NCBI GenBank assembly: GCA_001797905.1
Contig: MGQS01000093.1
Coordinates: 593-6,520 of the forward strand
From: Deltaproteobacteria bacterium RBG_16_54_11
GTDB lineage: Bacteria > Desulfobacterota > B13-G15 > RBG-16-54-18
Direction of reading: 5' to 3'
Length of the DNA stretch: 5,928 nt
Of this stretch, positions 1-5,652 are shown one piece after another. Positions within the stretch are counted from its first letter, which is position 1; each line of letters opens with the position of its first letter. The position numbers and the translations under genes are program-made. The notes beneath the pieces are model-generated. The model had not been told where the DNA came from and searched no databases. It saw nothing but the letters and a program-made list of their open reading frames with translations.

Positions 1-140
1 CTCGTAAAAATGTGATGGTCACCCTTTATCCTTTCCGTAAAGCCGAGCTGTTTCAGTAGTTGACAAAGCTCCGAGAAGGGGACATTCGCGTCCGAACGAC
101 GCTCTAGAATGTGCCGATAAAGCCTCTCGTATTTTCCCAC
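1..140 (-). CDS. hicA: HicA-family type II toxin, N-terminal part (cut by window edge)
   Basis: The minus strand reads from a GTG at 140 to the window edge without a stop, giving 46 residues that begin (M)GKYERLYRHIL. The stretch with SDANVPFSELCQLLKQLGF, then the motif GDHHIF at residues 40-45, is the pattern of the HicA (YcfA) double-stranded-RNA-binding-like fold, with the conserved His pair at 42-43. Family members are mRNA interferases held in check by a HicB antitoxin, usually encoded just downstream. That would lie to the left of this window and is not visible. An in-frame TAG sits about 20 bases upstream and no in-frame ATG lies between it and the GTG, so GTG 140 is the only plausible start. 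No clear Shine-Dalgarno precedes it. The family call is fairly firm. Whether the pair is intact cannot be judged. Confidence 0.78.
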   Translation of the reverse strand, partial: MGKYERLYRHILERRSDANVPFSELCQLLKQLGFTERIKGDHHIFT

Positions 141-142
141 AG

Positions 143-161
143 TAGTAAGGATAGCATACTA
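143..161. promoter_or_regulatory. Short inverted repeat just before hicA start
   Basis: Arms TAGTA (143-147) and TACTA (157-161) are separated by nine bases and lie immediately upstream of the hicA start at 140. HicB antitoxins often repress their own operon by binding palindromes near the promoter, so this could be an operator. The arms are only 5 bp, so chance is a real alternative. Confidence 0.2.
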
Positions 162-254
162 ACGCTCACATGCCAATAGTCTGACCCCGTTCCACCATTA
201 CGTGCCTAGCCAAAACAAATATCTACCATAAAACTCTTATTTCAAGACCTCCAC

Positions 255-650
255 TTATTCCCCTCTCTCTTGCAACCTGCCGAGGAATTCAGGAGGGAAT
301 CTCCTCAGCTTACCCTCTACGGTAATGCAGACCATCTGGTTTTTCCCTTCTGCGATAAGCCTGCCGGAATCTTTTAAGATGACGCGATGGTGAAAGGTAA
401 AGGATGCCCTCGTCACCTGGGCGACGTCCGTCTGCACCTGTATGATCTCCCCGTACCTGGCCGGGGAGATGTAGTCCACCTCCACCCTTTTTATGATGAA
501 GTAGATCCCTTGCTTCTCCCAGTCCACCAGGGAAAGCCCTCTTGCTGCCAGATACTCGAACCATGACTTCTCAAAGTACCTGAGGTAGTTGGCATAATAG
601 ATAACCCCTCCGGCATCGGTGTCGCCGTAATAGATCCTGGTCTCCCACAT
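255..650 (-). CDS. ybgC: YbgC/FadM-family acyl-CoA thioesterase (hotdog fold)
   Basis: This 131-residue protein is the usual length for a single hotdog-fold 4HBT-family thioesterase, which hydrolyses acyl-CoA thioesters in the cytoplasm. The active-site signature YYGDTDAGGVIYYANYL lies near the N-terminus. Asp12 aligns with the catalytic Asp17 of Pseudomonas 4-hydroxybenzoyl-CoA thioesterase. The helix that follows has YFEKSWFEYLAARG (residues 25-38), and the YISPARYGE loop (60-68) also matches E. coli YbgC. E. coli YbgC has His in DTDAGGVVYHASY where this protein has Tyr19, a common alternative in related thioesterases. Start ATG 648-650 is preceded by a good AGGAGG (655-660) four bases away. 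The gene stands alone and divergent from alaC, not beside tolQRA as in the classical ybgC context, so a Tol-Pal role should not be assumed. Substrate is unknown. Family call is confident; the exact symbol is less so. Confidence 0.85.
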   Translation of the reverse strand: MWETRIYYGDTDAGGVIYYANYLRYFEKSWFEYLAARGLSLVDWEKQGIYFIIKRVEVDYISPARYGEIIQVQTDVAQVTRASFTFHHRVILKDSGRLIAEGKNQMVCITVEGKLRRFPPEFLGRLQERGE

Positions 651-660
651 ACTTCCTCCT

Positions 661-750
661 TGACCCCATCAATCATTTTGTGATAATTTGTTATGTAATA
701 ATACTGCATTAGTTTAATGAGAAGTATCATCGCATGTCAAGGGTAGGAGC
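661..750. promoter_or_regulatory. AT-rich divergent promoter region between ybgC and alaC
   Basis: This 100-base spacer between divergent starts is sharply AT-richer than the genes either side, especially 671-720. A possible plus-strand pair for alaC is TTGTGA (678-683) with TAATAC (699-704), though the 15-base spacing is short. Several TATTAT/TAATAA-like blocks could serve ybgC on the other strand. Promoters for both genes almost certainly lie here, but I cannot fix them to the base. Confidence 0.4.
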
Positions 751-1935
751 ATGGTAGAAGAAAGGGAAGAGTTTCATCGCATACAGCGTCTGCCGCCGTA
801 TGTCTTCGCCCAGGTGGATGCGTTGAAGATCGCCGCCCGCAGGAGAGGTGAGGACATCATCGACCTCGGGATGGGGAATCCTGACCTCCCGACCCCGCAA
901 CACATCGTCGATAAGGTGATCGAGGCGACACGCAACCCCCGCAACCACCGCTATTCCGCCTCCAGGGGGATCTATAAGCTGCGCGTGGCCATCACCGATT
1001 GGTACCGGCGCAATTACGATGTGGACCTCGACCCCGATACCGAGGCCATCGCCACCATCGGGTCCAAGGACGGCATCGCCCATCTCGCCCTGGCCACCCT
1101 GGGTCCCGGGGACGTGGTCTTTGTGCCCGACCCCACCTACCCTATCCACAGCTACTGTGTGGTCATTGCCGGGGGCGATCTGCGCAGCATCCCCTTGACA
1201 AAGGGTGAGGATTTCTTCGAGCGCCTGCAGGCCGCCACCAAGCTTACCTGGCCGAAGCCCAAGATGCTCATTATCAACTTCCCGCACAACCCCACCACCA
1301 TGGTGGTAGATCGCCCCTTCTTCGAGAAGGTGATCCAGTTCGCCCGGGAGAACCAGCTCCTCGTAGTTCATGACCTGGCTTATGCCGATCTGGTCTTCGA
1401 TGGGTATAAGGCCCCCAGCATCCTCCAGGTCCCCGGCGCAAAGGAGATGGCGGTCGAGTTCTTCACCCTGTCCAAGAGCTATAGCATGCCGGGCTGGCGG
1501 GTGGGTTTTGCCGTCGGGAACAAAAGGATGATCAATGCCCTGGCCAGGTTGAAGAGCTACTTCGACTACGGGATGTTTCAGCCGATCCAGATTGCGGCCA
1601 TCATCGCCCTTAACTCCAAACAAAAGATTGTTCGGGAGATCGTCGAGACCTACCAATCGCGTCGGGACATCCTCGTTGAGGGCCTCAACCGGGCAGGCTG
1701 GGAGGTGGAAAAACCCAAGGCAACCATGTTCGTCTGGGCCGAGATCCCCCCTGCCTTGAAGAAGATGGGTTCCCTGGAGTTTTCCAAGTTCCTCCTCAGG
1801 GAGGCCAAGGTCGCTGTCTCGCCGGGTATCGGCTTCGGCGAGTGCGGAGAAGGGTACGTGCGTTTTGCCCTGGTGGAGAATGAGCATCGCATCAAGCAGG
1901 CCGTACGCGGGATAAGGAAGCTGCTGCAAAAATGA
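751..1935 (+). CDS. alaC: AlaC-type glutamate-pyruvate aminotransferase (PLP fold type I)
   Basis: The product is a 394-residue class I/II aminotransferase that closely resembles E. coli AlaC (YfdZ) throughout: RIQRLPPYVFAQVDALK near residue 10, RRGEDIIDLGMGNPD at 31-45 and VVHDLAYADL at 205-214. PLP-site residues are visible. Asn180 is in NFPHNPT, Asp208 (pairing with the pyridine nitrogen) and Tyr211 follow, and Schiff-base Lys242 is in FFTLSKSYSMPGWRVGF. Substrate-carboxylate Arg371 is in GYVRFAL. AlaC catalyses glutamate + pyruvate to alanine + 2-oxoglutarate in the cytosol. LL-diaminopimelate aminotransferase is a related family, but similarity to AlaC is stronger. The only usable start is ATG 751. 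AGGAG at 745-749 sits just one base away, so pairing through AAGGG (739-743) may be what positions the ribosome. The stop overlaps hom by ATGA, implying translational coupling and one operon. Confidence 0.9.
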   Translation: MVEEREEFHRIQRLPPYVFAQVDALKIAARRRGEDIIDLGMGNPDLPTPQHIVDKVIEATRNPRNHRYSASRGIYKLRVAITDWYRRNYDVDLDPDTEAIATIGSKDGIAHLALATLGPGDVVFVPDPTYPIHSYCVVIAGGDLRSIPLTKGEDFFERLQAATKLTWPKPKMLIINFPHNPTTMVVDRPFFEKVIQFARENQLLVVHDLAYADLVFDGYKAPSILQVPGAKEMAVEFFTLSKSYSMPGWRVGFAVGNKRMINALARLKSYFDYGMFQPIQIAAIIALNSKQKIVREIVETYQSRRDILVEGLNRAGWEVEKPKATMFVWAEIPPALKKMGSLEFSKFLLREAKVAVSPGIGFGECGEGYVRFALVENEHRIKQAVRGIRKLLQK

Positions 1936-3236
1936 AGGAGATCAAGATAGGGCTTATCGGTTTCGGCACCGTGGGCAGCGGGGTAGTGAGGGTGCTCCAA
2001 GAGAACGCTCCCCTGATAGAGCAGCGCCTGGGGGGAAGGATCCGCCTGCACAGGATCGCCGACATAGACCTGGAGAGGGATCGGGGGGTGCAGGTGCCGC
2101 ACGAGATCCTGACCACCGATGCCGAGGCCGTGCTCTCGGATCCCGAGATCGCCATCTGCGTGGAGCTGATGGGCGGCATTGAGCCGGCCCGTACTTTTAT
2201 CCTGAAGGCCATGAAATCGGGCAAACATGTGGTCACGGCCAACAAGGCCCTCTTGGCGCTCCATGGGGCTGAGATCTTTGCCGCTGCCCAAGAATACGGG
2301 GTGAGGATCGGCTTTGAGGCAAGCGTGGGCGGAGGTATCCCCATCATCCGCTCCCTCAGAGAAGGGCTGGTGGCCAACCGGATCATCTCCATCTTCGGGA
2401 TCTTGAACGGGACCTCCAACTACATCTTGAGCAGAATGACCCAGGAAAAGAAGGGGTTTCGCGAGGTGCTCAAGGATGCCCAGCGCTTGGGCTACGCCGA
2501 AGCCGACCCCACCCTTGATGTGGAAGGGATTGATACCGCCCATAAGCTCGCCATCCTGGCTGCCCTGGCCTTCGGGATCAGGGTGGACCTGAACGACATC
2601 TTTGTCGAGGGGATATCGGCCATCACCCCCCTCGATATCCAGTATAGCTCGGAGTTCGGCTATCGCATCAAGCTGCTCGCCATCGGGAAAGGGGATGGTG
2701 CAAAGGTGGAGTTGAGGGTCCATCCCACCATGCTCCCGGCCCATCACCTCCTCTCCACGGTAGAGGGGGTCTACAACGCCATCTACATCTCCGGGGATGC
2801 CGTCGGCCCCACCATGTTTTACGGCCAGGGCGCCGGCGGGCTACCCACCGGGAGCGCCGTGGTGAGCGACCTCGTGGACCTCTGCGGTGATATCATCAAA
2901 GGGATCAAAGGACGGGGTTCTCACCTCCCCCTGGTGTCATCCCAACAGGGGGCTATCAAGGCAATAGATGAGGTGGTAACCCCATGCTACCTCAGGTTTA
3001 CCGCGCTAGACCGCCCCGGCGTCCTCTCCACCATCTCGGGGATCCTGGGGAAGCACGAAATCGGCATCGCCTCGGTGATACAGAAGGGGAGAAAGATAAA
3101 AGAGGCAGTCCCCGTCGTCATGATGACCCACGAGGCCAAGGGGAGCGATATCCATCATGCCCTGAGCGAGATCAACTCGCTCGATATCATCCGCGCCAAG
3201 ACCACCGTGATCAGGGTGGAGGGAGATATAGCGTAG
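1932..3236 (+). CDS. hom: Homoserine dehydrogenase with C-terminal ACT domain
   Basis: This 434-residue enzyme reduces L-aspartate 4-semialdehyde to L-homoserine with NAD(P)H, the branch point to threonine and methionine. The N-terminal Rossmann fold starts with GLIGFGTVGSGV (residues 7-18). GGIEPA is at 81-86, and TANKALLA carries the catalytic Lys105. The substrate domain includes GILNGTSNYILSRM (156-169) and YAEADPTLDVEGIDTAHKL. In that stretch Glu190, Asp201 and Lys205 match yeast Glu208, Asp219 and Lys223. Residues 353-430 form an ACT domain (YLRFTALDRPGVLSTISGIL), the usual site for feedback inhibition by threonine. There is no aspartokinase part, so this is the monofunctional form at its usual length. 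It overlaps alaC by four bases, with AAGGAAG (1914-1920) as ribosome site 11 bases ahead. No threonine synthase or homoserine kinase follows. The next gene is convergent. Confidence 0.95.
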   Translation: MKEIKIGLIGFGTVGSGVVRVLQENAPLIEQRLGGRIRLHRIADIDLERDRGVQVPHEILTTDAEAVLSDPEIAICVELMGGIEPARTFILKAMKSGKHVVTANKALLALHGAEIFAAAQEYGVRIGFEASVGGGIPIIRSLREGLVANRIISIFGILNGTSNYILSRMTQEKKGFREVLKDAQRLGYAEADPTLDVEGIDTAHKLAILAALAFGIRVDLNDIFVEGISAITPLDIQYSSEFGYRIKLLAIGKGDGAKVELRVHPTMLPAHHLLSTVEGVYNAIYISGDAVGPTMFYGQGAGGLPTGSAVVSDLVDLCGDIIKGIKGRGSHLPLVSSQQGAIKAIDEVVTPCYLRFTALDRPGVLSTISGILGKHEIGIASVIQKGRKIKEAVPVVMMTHEAKGSDIHHALSEINSLDIIRAKTTVIRVEGDIA

Positions 3237-4823
3237 TCCCGCCCCACTTTGTATAAAAATCTGAATGGCGGGATGTCGCAAAGCGACAGAGCGGGATCGA
3301 ATCCTCGACTCCTGGAACCCTTTTCGGTCAAGCGCCTTTTCTTTTTCTTGTTGTAATCTGATGTGGATGGCCTCTGCCCGCTTTTCCAATTTTTCGGCCT
3401 CTTGTTCCTTGCCGATGCCCTTGTAAAAGATGGCCATGTTCTTTAAGAACTCGACGAACTCCTCGCTTTCTTTTTCTTGAACGAGGACCTTTCCCCAGGC
3501 GGTCAAGGCTTGATTGTAAAAGGCCTCGGCCTCAGTATTCTTATGCTGGGCCACGCAGATATCCGCCAGCCTCTCAGCCGCCTGTTCCTCGAATGCATAA
3601 TTTTTGTCGGGAAAATTCTCATACGAGGCGAGGAGACGCCGGTAGTGCTTTTCAGCCTCGGCCCACCTGCCCCATTTCACGAAAAATTCGGCATAATCCC
3701 TCAGACGTTCATACCATTCGGCAGTGTCCGTCCCGATTTGCTTCTCCCGCATAGTGAATAACCTGCTGCAATAGCGCTCGGCCTGCGGAAAGTTCTTCAG
3801 CGTATCATAGAAGGTATAGAGGCGCTCAAGTGAGGCTATGAGCCGTGGATCGTTTTCTCCGAAGGCCTTTTCTTTGATTGCCAACTCCCGTTGATAAAAG
3901 GCCTCTGCCTTGTCATACTTGCCCCATGCATTGTAGAATCTTCCCTGTTTTACGAGGTGAGGGCAAAGCTCAGTGTTGTCCGGGCTATATAGCCTCTCCC
4001 ACAGCTTCAGCGCCTCTTTGTAATACGGTTCGGCATGGGCATATTCTTTTTGATTATAGTGGTAGGTCGCCACTTGCTCTAGATAATCAGCCACCGTGGG
4101 GTTGTTTTTGCCATAGAGTTTTTTGTAGATGGCCAGCGCTTTTCTGTACAGACGATCGGATTTAGTAAATTGTTTATTGACGCGATATTGCGATGCGAGG
4201 GCAATCAGAGCCTCCGCCACCTCAGGATGCACCTTTCCGAGGATCTTTTTTCTCACCTTTATGGAACGTTCGTAATATGGCTCGGCAGCGGCGAAACCCT
4301 TCTCAACCTCGATGTTCAATGCCATATAGACCAACAGCTGTGCCAACTCAGTGGTATCCGGCTCGGGCAGCTTTTCTATAATCTCAAGCGCTCGCTGGTA
4401 ATTAGCTAACCCCTGGCCGTATTTGCTCTGCAAACTATAGAGGGTGCCGAGACCGATAAGGACCCTGGCGTATTCAAGGGTTTGCTTTTTATTCGCCTTG
4501 TCATATACGGTAAGCGCACGTTTGTATAAGGATTCGGCTTGGGCATAATCTACTCCAATGTTAAATTCCTCTGCCAGGTAATAGAGGGATTCCGCCAATC
4601 TCGGATCATCGGGCCCAAACTGTTTTTCCGCCACCTGTAAGGCCTCTTTGGCGATATCAATGGCCTTTAGGGTCTTGCCAACATCATATTGTTTCTGGGC
4701 GTGTCCGCGCATGGCCTTATATTGGGCAATCAGTTCCTCCCATGATTTCTCCTGCGCAAAGGCACCCATGCACAGGAAAACCATAAGCATCATCAAAGAG
4801 ATAGCTACTATGGCCCGTTTCAT
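3006..4823 (-). CDS. Exported tetratricopeptide-repeat protein with aberrant antisense C-terminal extension
   Basis: Residues 1-23 from ATG 4823 form a signal peptide: MKR, a hydrophobic core, and an AFA cleavage site before Gln24. No lipobox is seen, so a periplasmic or secreted product is likely. About eleven TPR units of roughly 42-residue period follow (near 33-66, 75-109, 117-150, 159-193, 201-236, 243-278, 285-320, 327-361, 368-401, 410-445, 454-488). They have the kinesin-light-chain style with G..HPEVAEAL-type linkers and AEPYY/ALAIYKK helices, typical of protein-binding scaffolds. No catalytic domain is present. AGGAGG at 4831-4836 lies seven bases before ATG 4823 but only one before ATG 4829, so 4823 is the better start. 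The TPR-like sequence stops near residue 490. Residues 502-529 come from repeat A and the spacer. Residues 530-605 are the antisense of hom and probably have no function of their own. Base composition is clearly less GC-rich than alaC-hom. The partner is unknown. Confidence 0.85.
   Translation of the reverse strand: MKRAIVAISLMMLMVFLCMGAFAQEKSWEELIAQYKAMRGHAQKQYDVGKTLKAIDIAKEALQVAEKQFGPDDPRLAESLYYLAEEFNIGVDYAQAESLYKRALTVYDKANKKQTLEYARVLIGLGTLYSLQSKYGQGLANYQRALEIIEKLPEPDTTELAQLLVYMALNIEVEKGFAAAEPYYERSIKVRKKILGKVHPEVAEALIALASQYRVNKQFTKSDRLYRKALAIYKKLYGKNNPTVADYLEQVATYHYNQKEYAHAEPYYKEALKLWERLYSPDNTELCPHLVKQGRFYNAWGKYDKAEAFYQRELAIKEKAFGENDPRLIASLERLYTFYDTLKNFPQAERYCSRLFTMREKQIGTDTAEWYERLRDYAEFFVKWGRWAEAEKHYRRLLASYENFPDKNYAFEEQAAERLADICVAQHKNTEAEAFYNQALTAWGKVLVQEKESEEFVEFLKNMAIFYKGIGKEQEAEKLEKRAEAIHIRLQQEKEKALDRKGFQESRIRSRSVALRHPAIQIFIQSGAGLRYISLHPDHGGLGADDIERVDLAQGMMDIAPLGLVGHHDDGDCLFYLSPLLYHRGDADFVLPQDPRDGGEDAGAV
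3257..3320 (+). repeat. Hairpin repeat A (between hom and the TPR gene)
   Basis: A perfect hairpin, TGTCGC (3274-3279), loop AAA, GCGACA (3283-3288), is flanked by direct copies of GCGGGAT (around 3268 and 3291). It shares its flank and architecture with repeat B on the other strand: AAATC.GA..GG then CGGGATGT, stem, ACA, then GGGAT and an ATC/GAA-rich segment. It lies between the convergent ends of hom and the TPR-coding part. It could help end hom transcripts, but no T-tract follows the stem on either strand, so it is not a classical terminator. It is read through in frame by the TPR gene. The right boundary is approximate. Confidence 0.6.
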
Positions 4824-4888
4824 ACCCATACCTCCTGTCCCCTCATGAGACAGTTATTGAGCATAGTTGACAAATCGGAGCCGAACCC

Positions 4889-4944
4889 TAATTGTTTACC
4901 CCCATCCTATCATAAATGAGCAGGGGTACGCTGTCAAACAATTA
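4889..4944. promoter_or_regulatory. 9-bp inverted repeat bracketing the TPR promoter (possible operator)
   Basis: TAATTGTTT (4889-4897) and its exact complement AAACAATTA (4936-4944) flank the minus-strand promoter. The second arm overlaps the -35 box and the first sits just after the predicted start site. Inner ACCCC (4898-4902) and GGGGT (4923-4927) are also complementary. Arm centres are 47 bases apart, which would suit a regulator binding both half-sites or a long hairpin. The symmetry is seen directly; operator function is inferred. Confidence 0.4.
4909..4937 (-). promoter_or_regulatory. Sigma70-type promoter of the TPR gene
   Basis: On the minus strand a perfect -35 TTGACA (4937-4932) is separated by exactly 17 bases from TATGAT (4914-4909), one base off the -10 consensus. 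Transcription would start near 4902, giving a leader of about 78 bases before ATG 4823. This is the strongest promoter match in the window. Confidence 0.75.
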
Positions 4945-4951
4945 AGGGGAG

Positions 4952-4980
4952 TTGAATACCATCCCTTTTGTTGCTACAAT
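4952..4980 (+). promoter_or_regulatory. Sigma70-type promoter of the small membrane protein gene
   Basis: TTGAAT (4952-4957), a 17-base spacer, then TACAAT (4975-4980) matches the consensus at four and five of six positions. The predicted start near 4987 gives a leader of about 80 bases before ATG 5070. Its -35 box lies 14 bases from the -35 box of the divergent TPR promoter, so the two polymerases would compete for, or share, regulation. Confidence 0.5.
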
Positions 4981-5069
4981 GGGGCGCCAGATGAACAGAG
5001 GTGTGAAGCGGGTTCACGATAAGTTTGGAATGAATAGTATGATCGAATAGCAAAGAGAGGAGAACAATA

Positions 5070-5369
5070 ATGGGTTTAGGATTAGCTCTGATGGCATTGG
5101 GCGTACTGATTCTTTTGGATCGCGTGGGCGCGGGATATGGATTGAGAGAAGGATGGCCATGGATTGTCGTCGCCCTGGGGGTGGGTAACATCTTCCGTAA
5201 TATAAGCAGTCTGCCTGCATGGATCACCGCCATCATCGGGATCCTGATCGTGGGGGCAAAATATTACTCTTTTGATATCGCGATTCCGGCAATCGTCAAG
5301 ACCTATTTCCTGCCGGCCCTGCTGATCGTAATGGGGCTGCTCTGGCTGTGGAAGTATAGTAAGGATTAA
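5070..5369 (+). CDS. Small four-helix integral membrane protein (DUF5668 / LiaF-TM-like)
   Basis: This 99-residue, very hydrophobic protein has four likely membrane segments, near residues 2-17, 28-44, 48-65 and 74-94. The pattern GLGLALMALGVLILLDRVG, then WPWIVVALGVG, matches the small LiaI/LiaF-like transmembrane module (DUF5668). Its members occur alone or attached to cell-envelope stress proteins, and their biochemical role is not established. No soluble domain is attached here. Positive charges in the 40-45 loop (Arg43) and at the C-terminus (KYSKD) suggest cytoplasmic ends, but topology is uncertain. Start ATG 5070 has AGGAG (5058-5062) seven bases upstream, which is ideal. The gene is divergent from the exported TPR protein with tightly facing promoters, hinting at shared control. 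Its coding status is well supported by the ribosome site and membrane pattern; the family name is from memory of the motif. Confidence 0.72.
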   Translation: MGLGLALMALGVLILLDRVGAGYGLREGWPWIVVALGVGNIFRNISSLPAWITAIIGILIVGAKYYSFDIAIPAIVKTYFLPALLIVMGLLWLWKYSKD

Positions 5370-5425
5370 AAAGAGAACTGGAGGTATTGAAAGGGCGTTG
5401 CTATTTGAATTGCTTCAGAAAATAG

Positions 5426-5483
5426 GTTTCAAATCCTCCCATCCCCTGTATCGCATAGCGATACATCCCGACCTCTCTGATTT
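5426..5483 (-). repeat. Hairpin repeat B
   Basis: A perfect 8-bp stem, TGTATCGC (5447-5454), loop ATA, GCGATACA (5458-5465), is flanked on the minus strand by CGGGAT and GGGGAT. Read on the minus strand it aligns with repeat A: AAATC.GA..GG, CGGGATGT, stem, ACA, GGGAT, then a GGAT..GAA..CC segment. Its stem carries an extra AT pair on both arms relative to A. No open frame or T-tract is associated with it. Confidence 0.6.
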
Positions 5484-5515
5484 ATGGACAGCAGTGCGGG
5501 ACCTTTTCTAAAGCC

Positions 5516-5607
5516 GGAGGTGGCTCTTTAGCCAGGGGGTGAGGGGGGATTGCCGATTTTTCCCGCCGATGGCGGGATTCCCGAAGGTGGCTCTGACCAA
5601 GGGGTCA
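5516..5607 (+). repeat. Diverged tandem-like direct repeat
   Basis: Copy 1 (5516-5542) and copy 2 (5582-5607) share an exact AGGTGGCTCT (5518-5527 and 5585-5594) followed by similar A.CCA.GGGGT.A segments. They are about 67 bases apart. This suggests an old duplication or two members of one small intergenic repeat family. Confidence 0.45.
5562..5576. repeat. Small perfect hairpin CCCGCC-GAT-GGCGGG
   Basis: Six complementary base pairs enclose a 3-base loop. The TTTTT run precedes it on the plus strand and no T-run follows on either strand, so it does not have terminator form. Confidence 0.4.
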
Positions 5608-5614
5608 CCTTCGG
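5581..5614 (+). repeat. Strong stem-loop in copy 2 of the direct repeat
   Basis: CCGAAGGTG (5581-5589) is exactly complementary to CACCTTCGG (5606-5614). An alternative fold keeps the outer seven pairs and adds TGACC/GGTCA (5594-5598, 5603-5607) around an AAGG loop. Only TTTAG follows, so if this ends the membrane protein transcript it is a weak terminator. A structured repeat is the safer reading. Confidence 0.4.
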
Positions 5615-5652
5615 TTTAGCCAGTGGGCGGCGAACCCGTCATGATAAATTGC

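Larger units (their letters stand above)
5370..5652. other. Non-coding, repeat-rich spacer
   Basis: No convincing gene lies between the membrane protein stop and the terminator of the right-edge gene. Reading frames here are short, interrupted and without ribosome sites. The stretch holds a 7-bp inverted repeat ATTTGAA/TTCAAAT (5403-5409, 5428-5434), repeat B, two diverged direct copies of a GGTGGCTCT-containing segment and two hairpins. It looks like a site where several small intergenic repeat elements have accumulated. Confidence 0.6.

Noticed and set aside
727..1929. A 400-codon open frame antisense to alaC
   Set aside because: It lies exactly opposite a clear aminotransferase. Its product is Gly/His/Leu/Asp-rich without any recognisable domain, as expected from the complement of GC-biased codons.
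1650..2747. A 365-codon open frame antisense to alaC and hom
   Set aside because: It crosses two confidently identified genes, has no family resemblance and is low-complexity in the same way. It is an antisense shadow.
3274..3297. Repeat A as an intrinsic terminator or tRNA fragment
   Set aside because: There is no T-run after the stem on either strand. The tRNA-like GGATCGAATCC string has no matching acceptor, D or anticodon arms.
3477..4409. Plus-strand open frames within the TPR gene
   Set aside because: They are short, have no ribosome sites or domains, and lie opposite a repeat-structured protein with a signal peptide and strong promoter.
4867..4895. Plus-strand TTGACA at 4867-4872 as a promoter
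   Set aside because: The position 17 bases on reads AATTGT, a poor -10, and no plus-strand gene starts nearby. The promoter at 4952-4980 fits better.
4934..5236. Minus-strand open frames opposite the membrane protein
   Set aside because: They overlap both predicted promoters and a gene with an ideal ribosome site. The translations show no family pattern.
5426..5620. CRISPR array or tandem repeat array
   Set aside because: Only two diverged copies of any element are present, with no regular spacer-repeat pattern.
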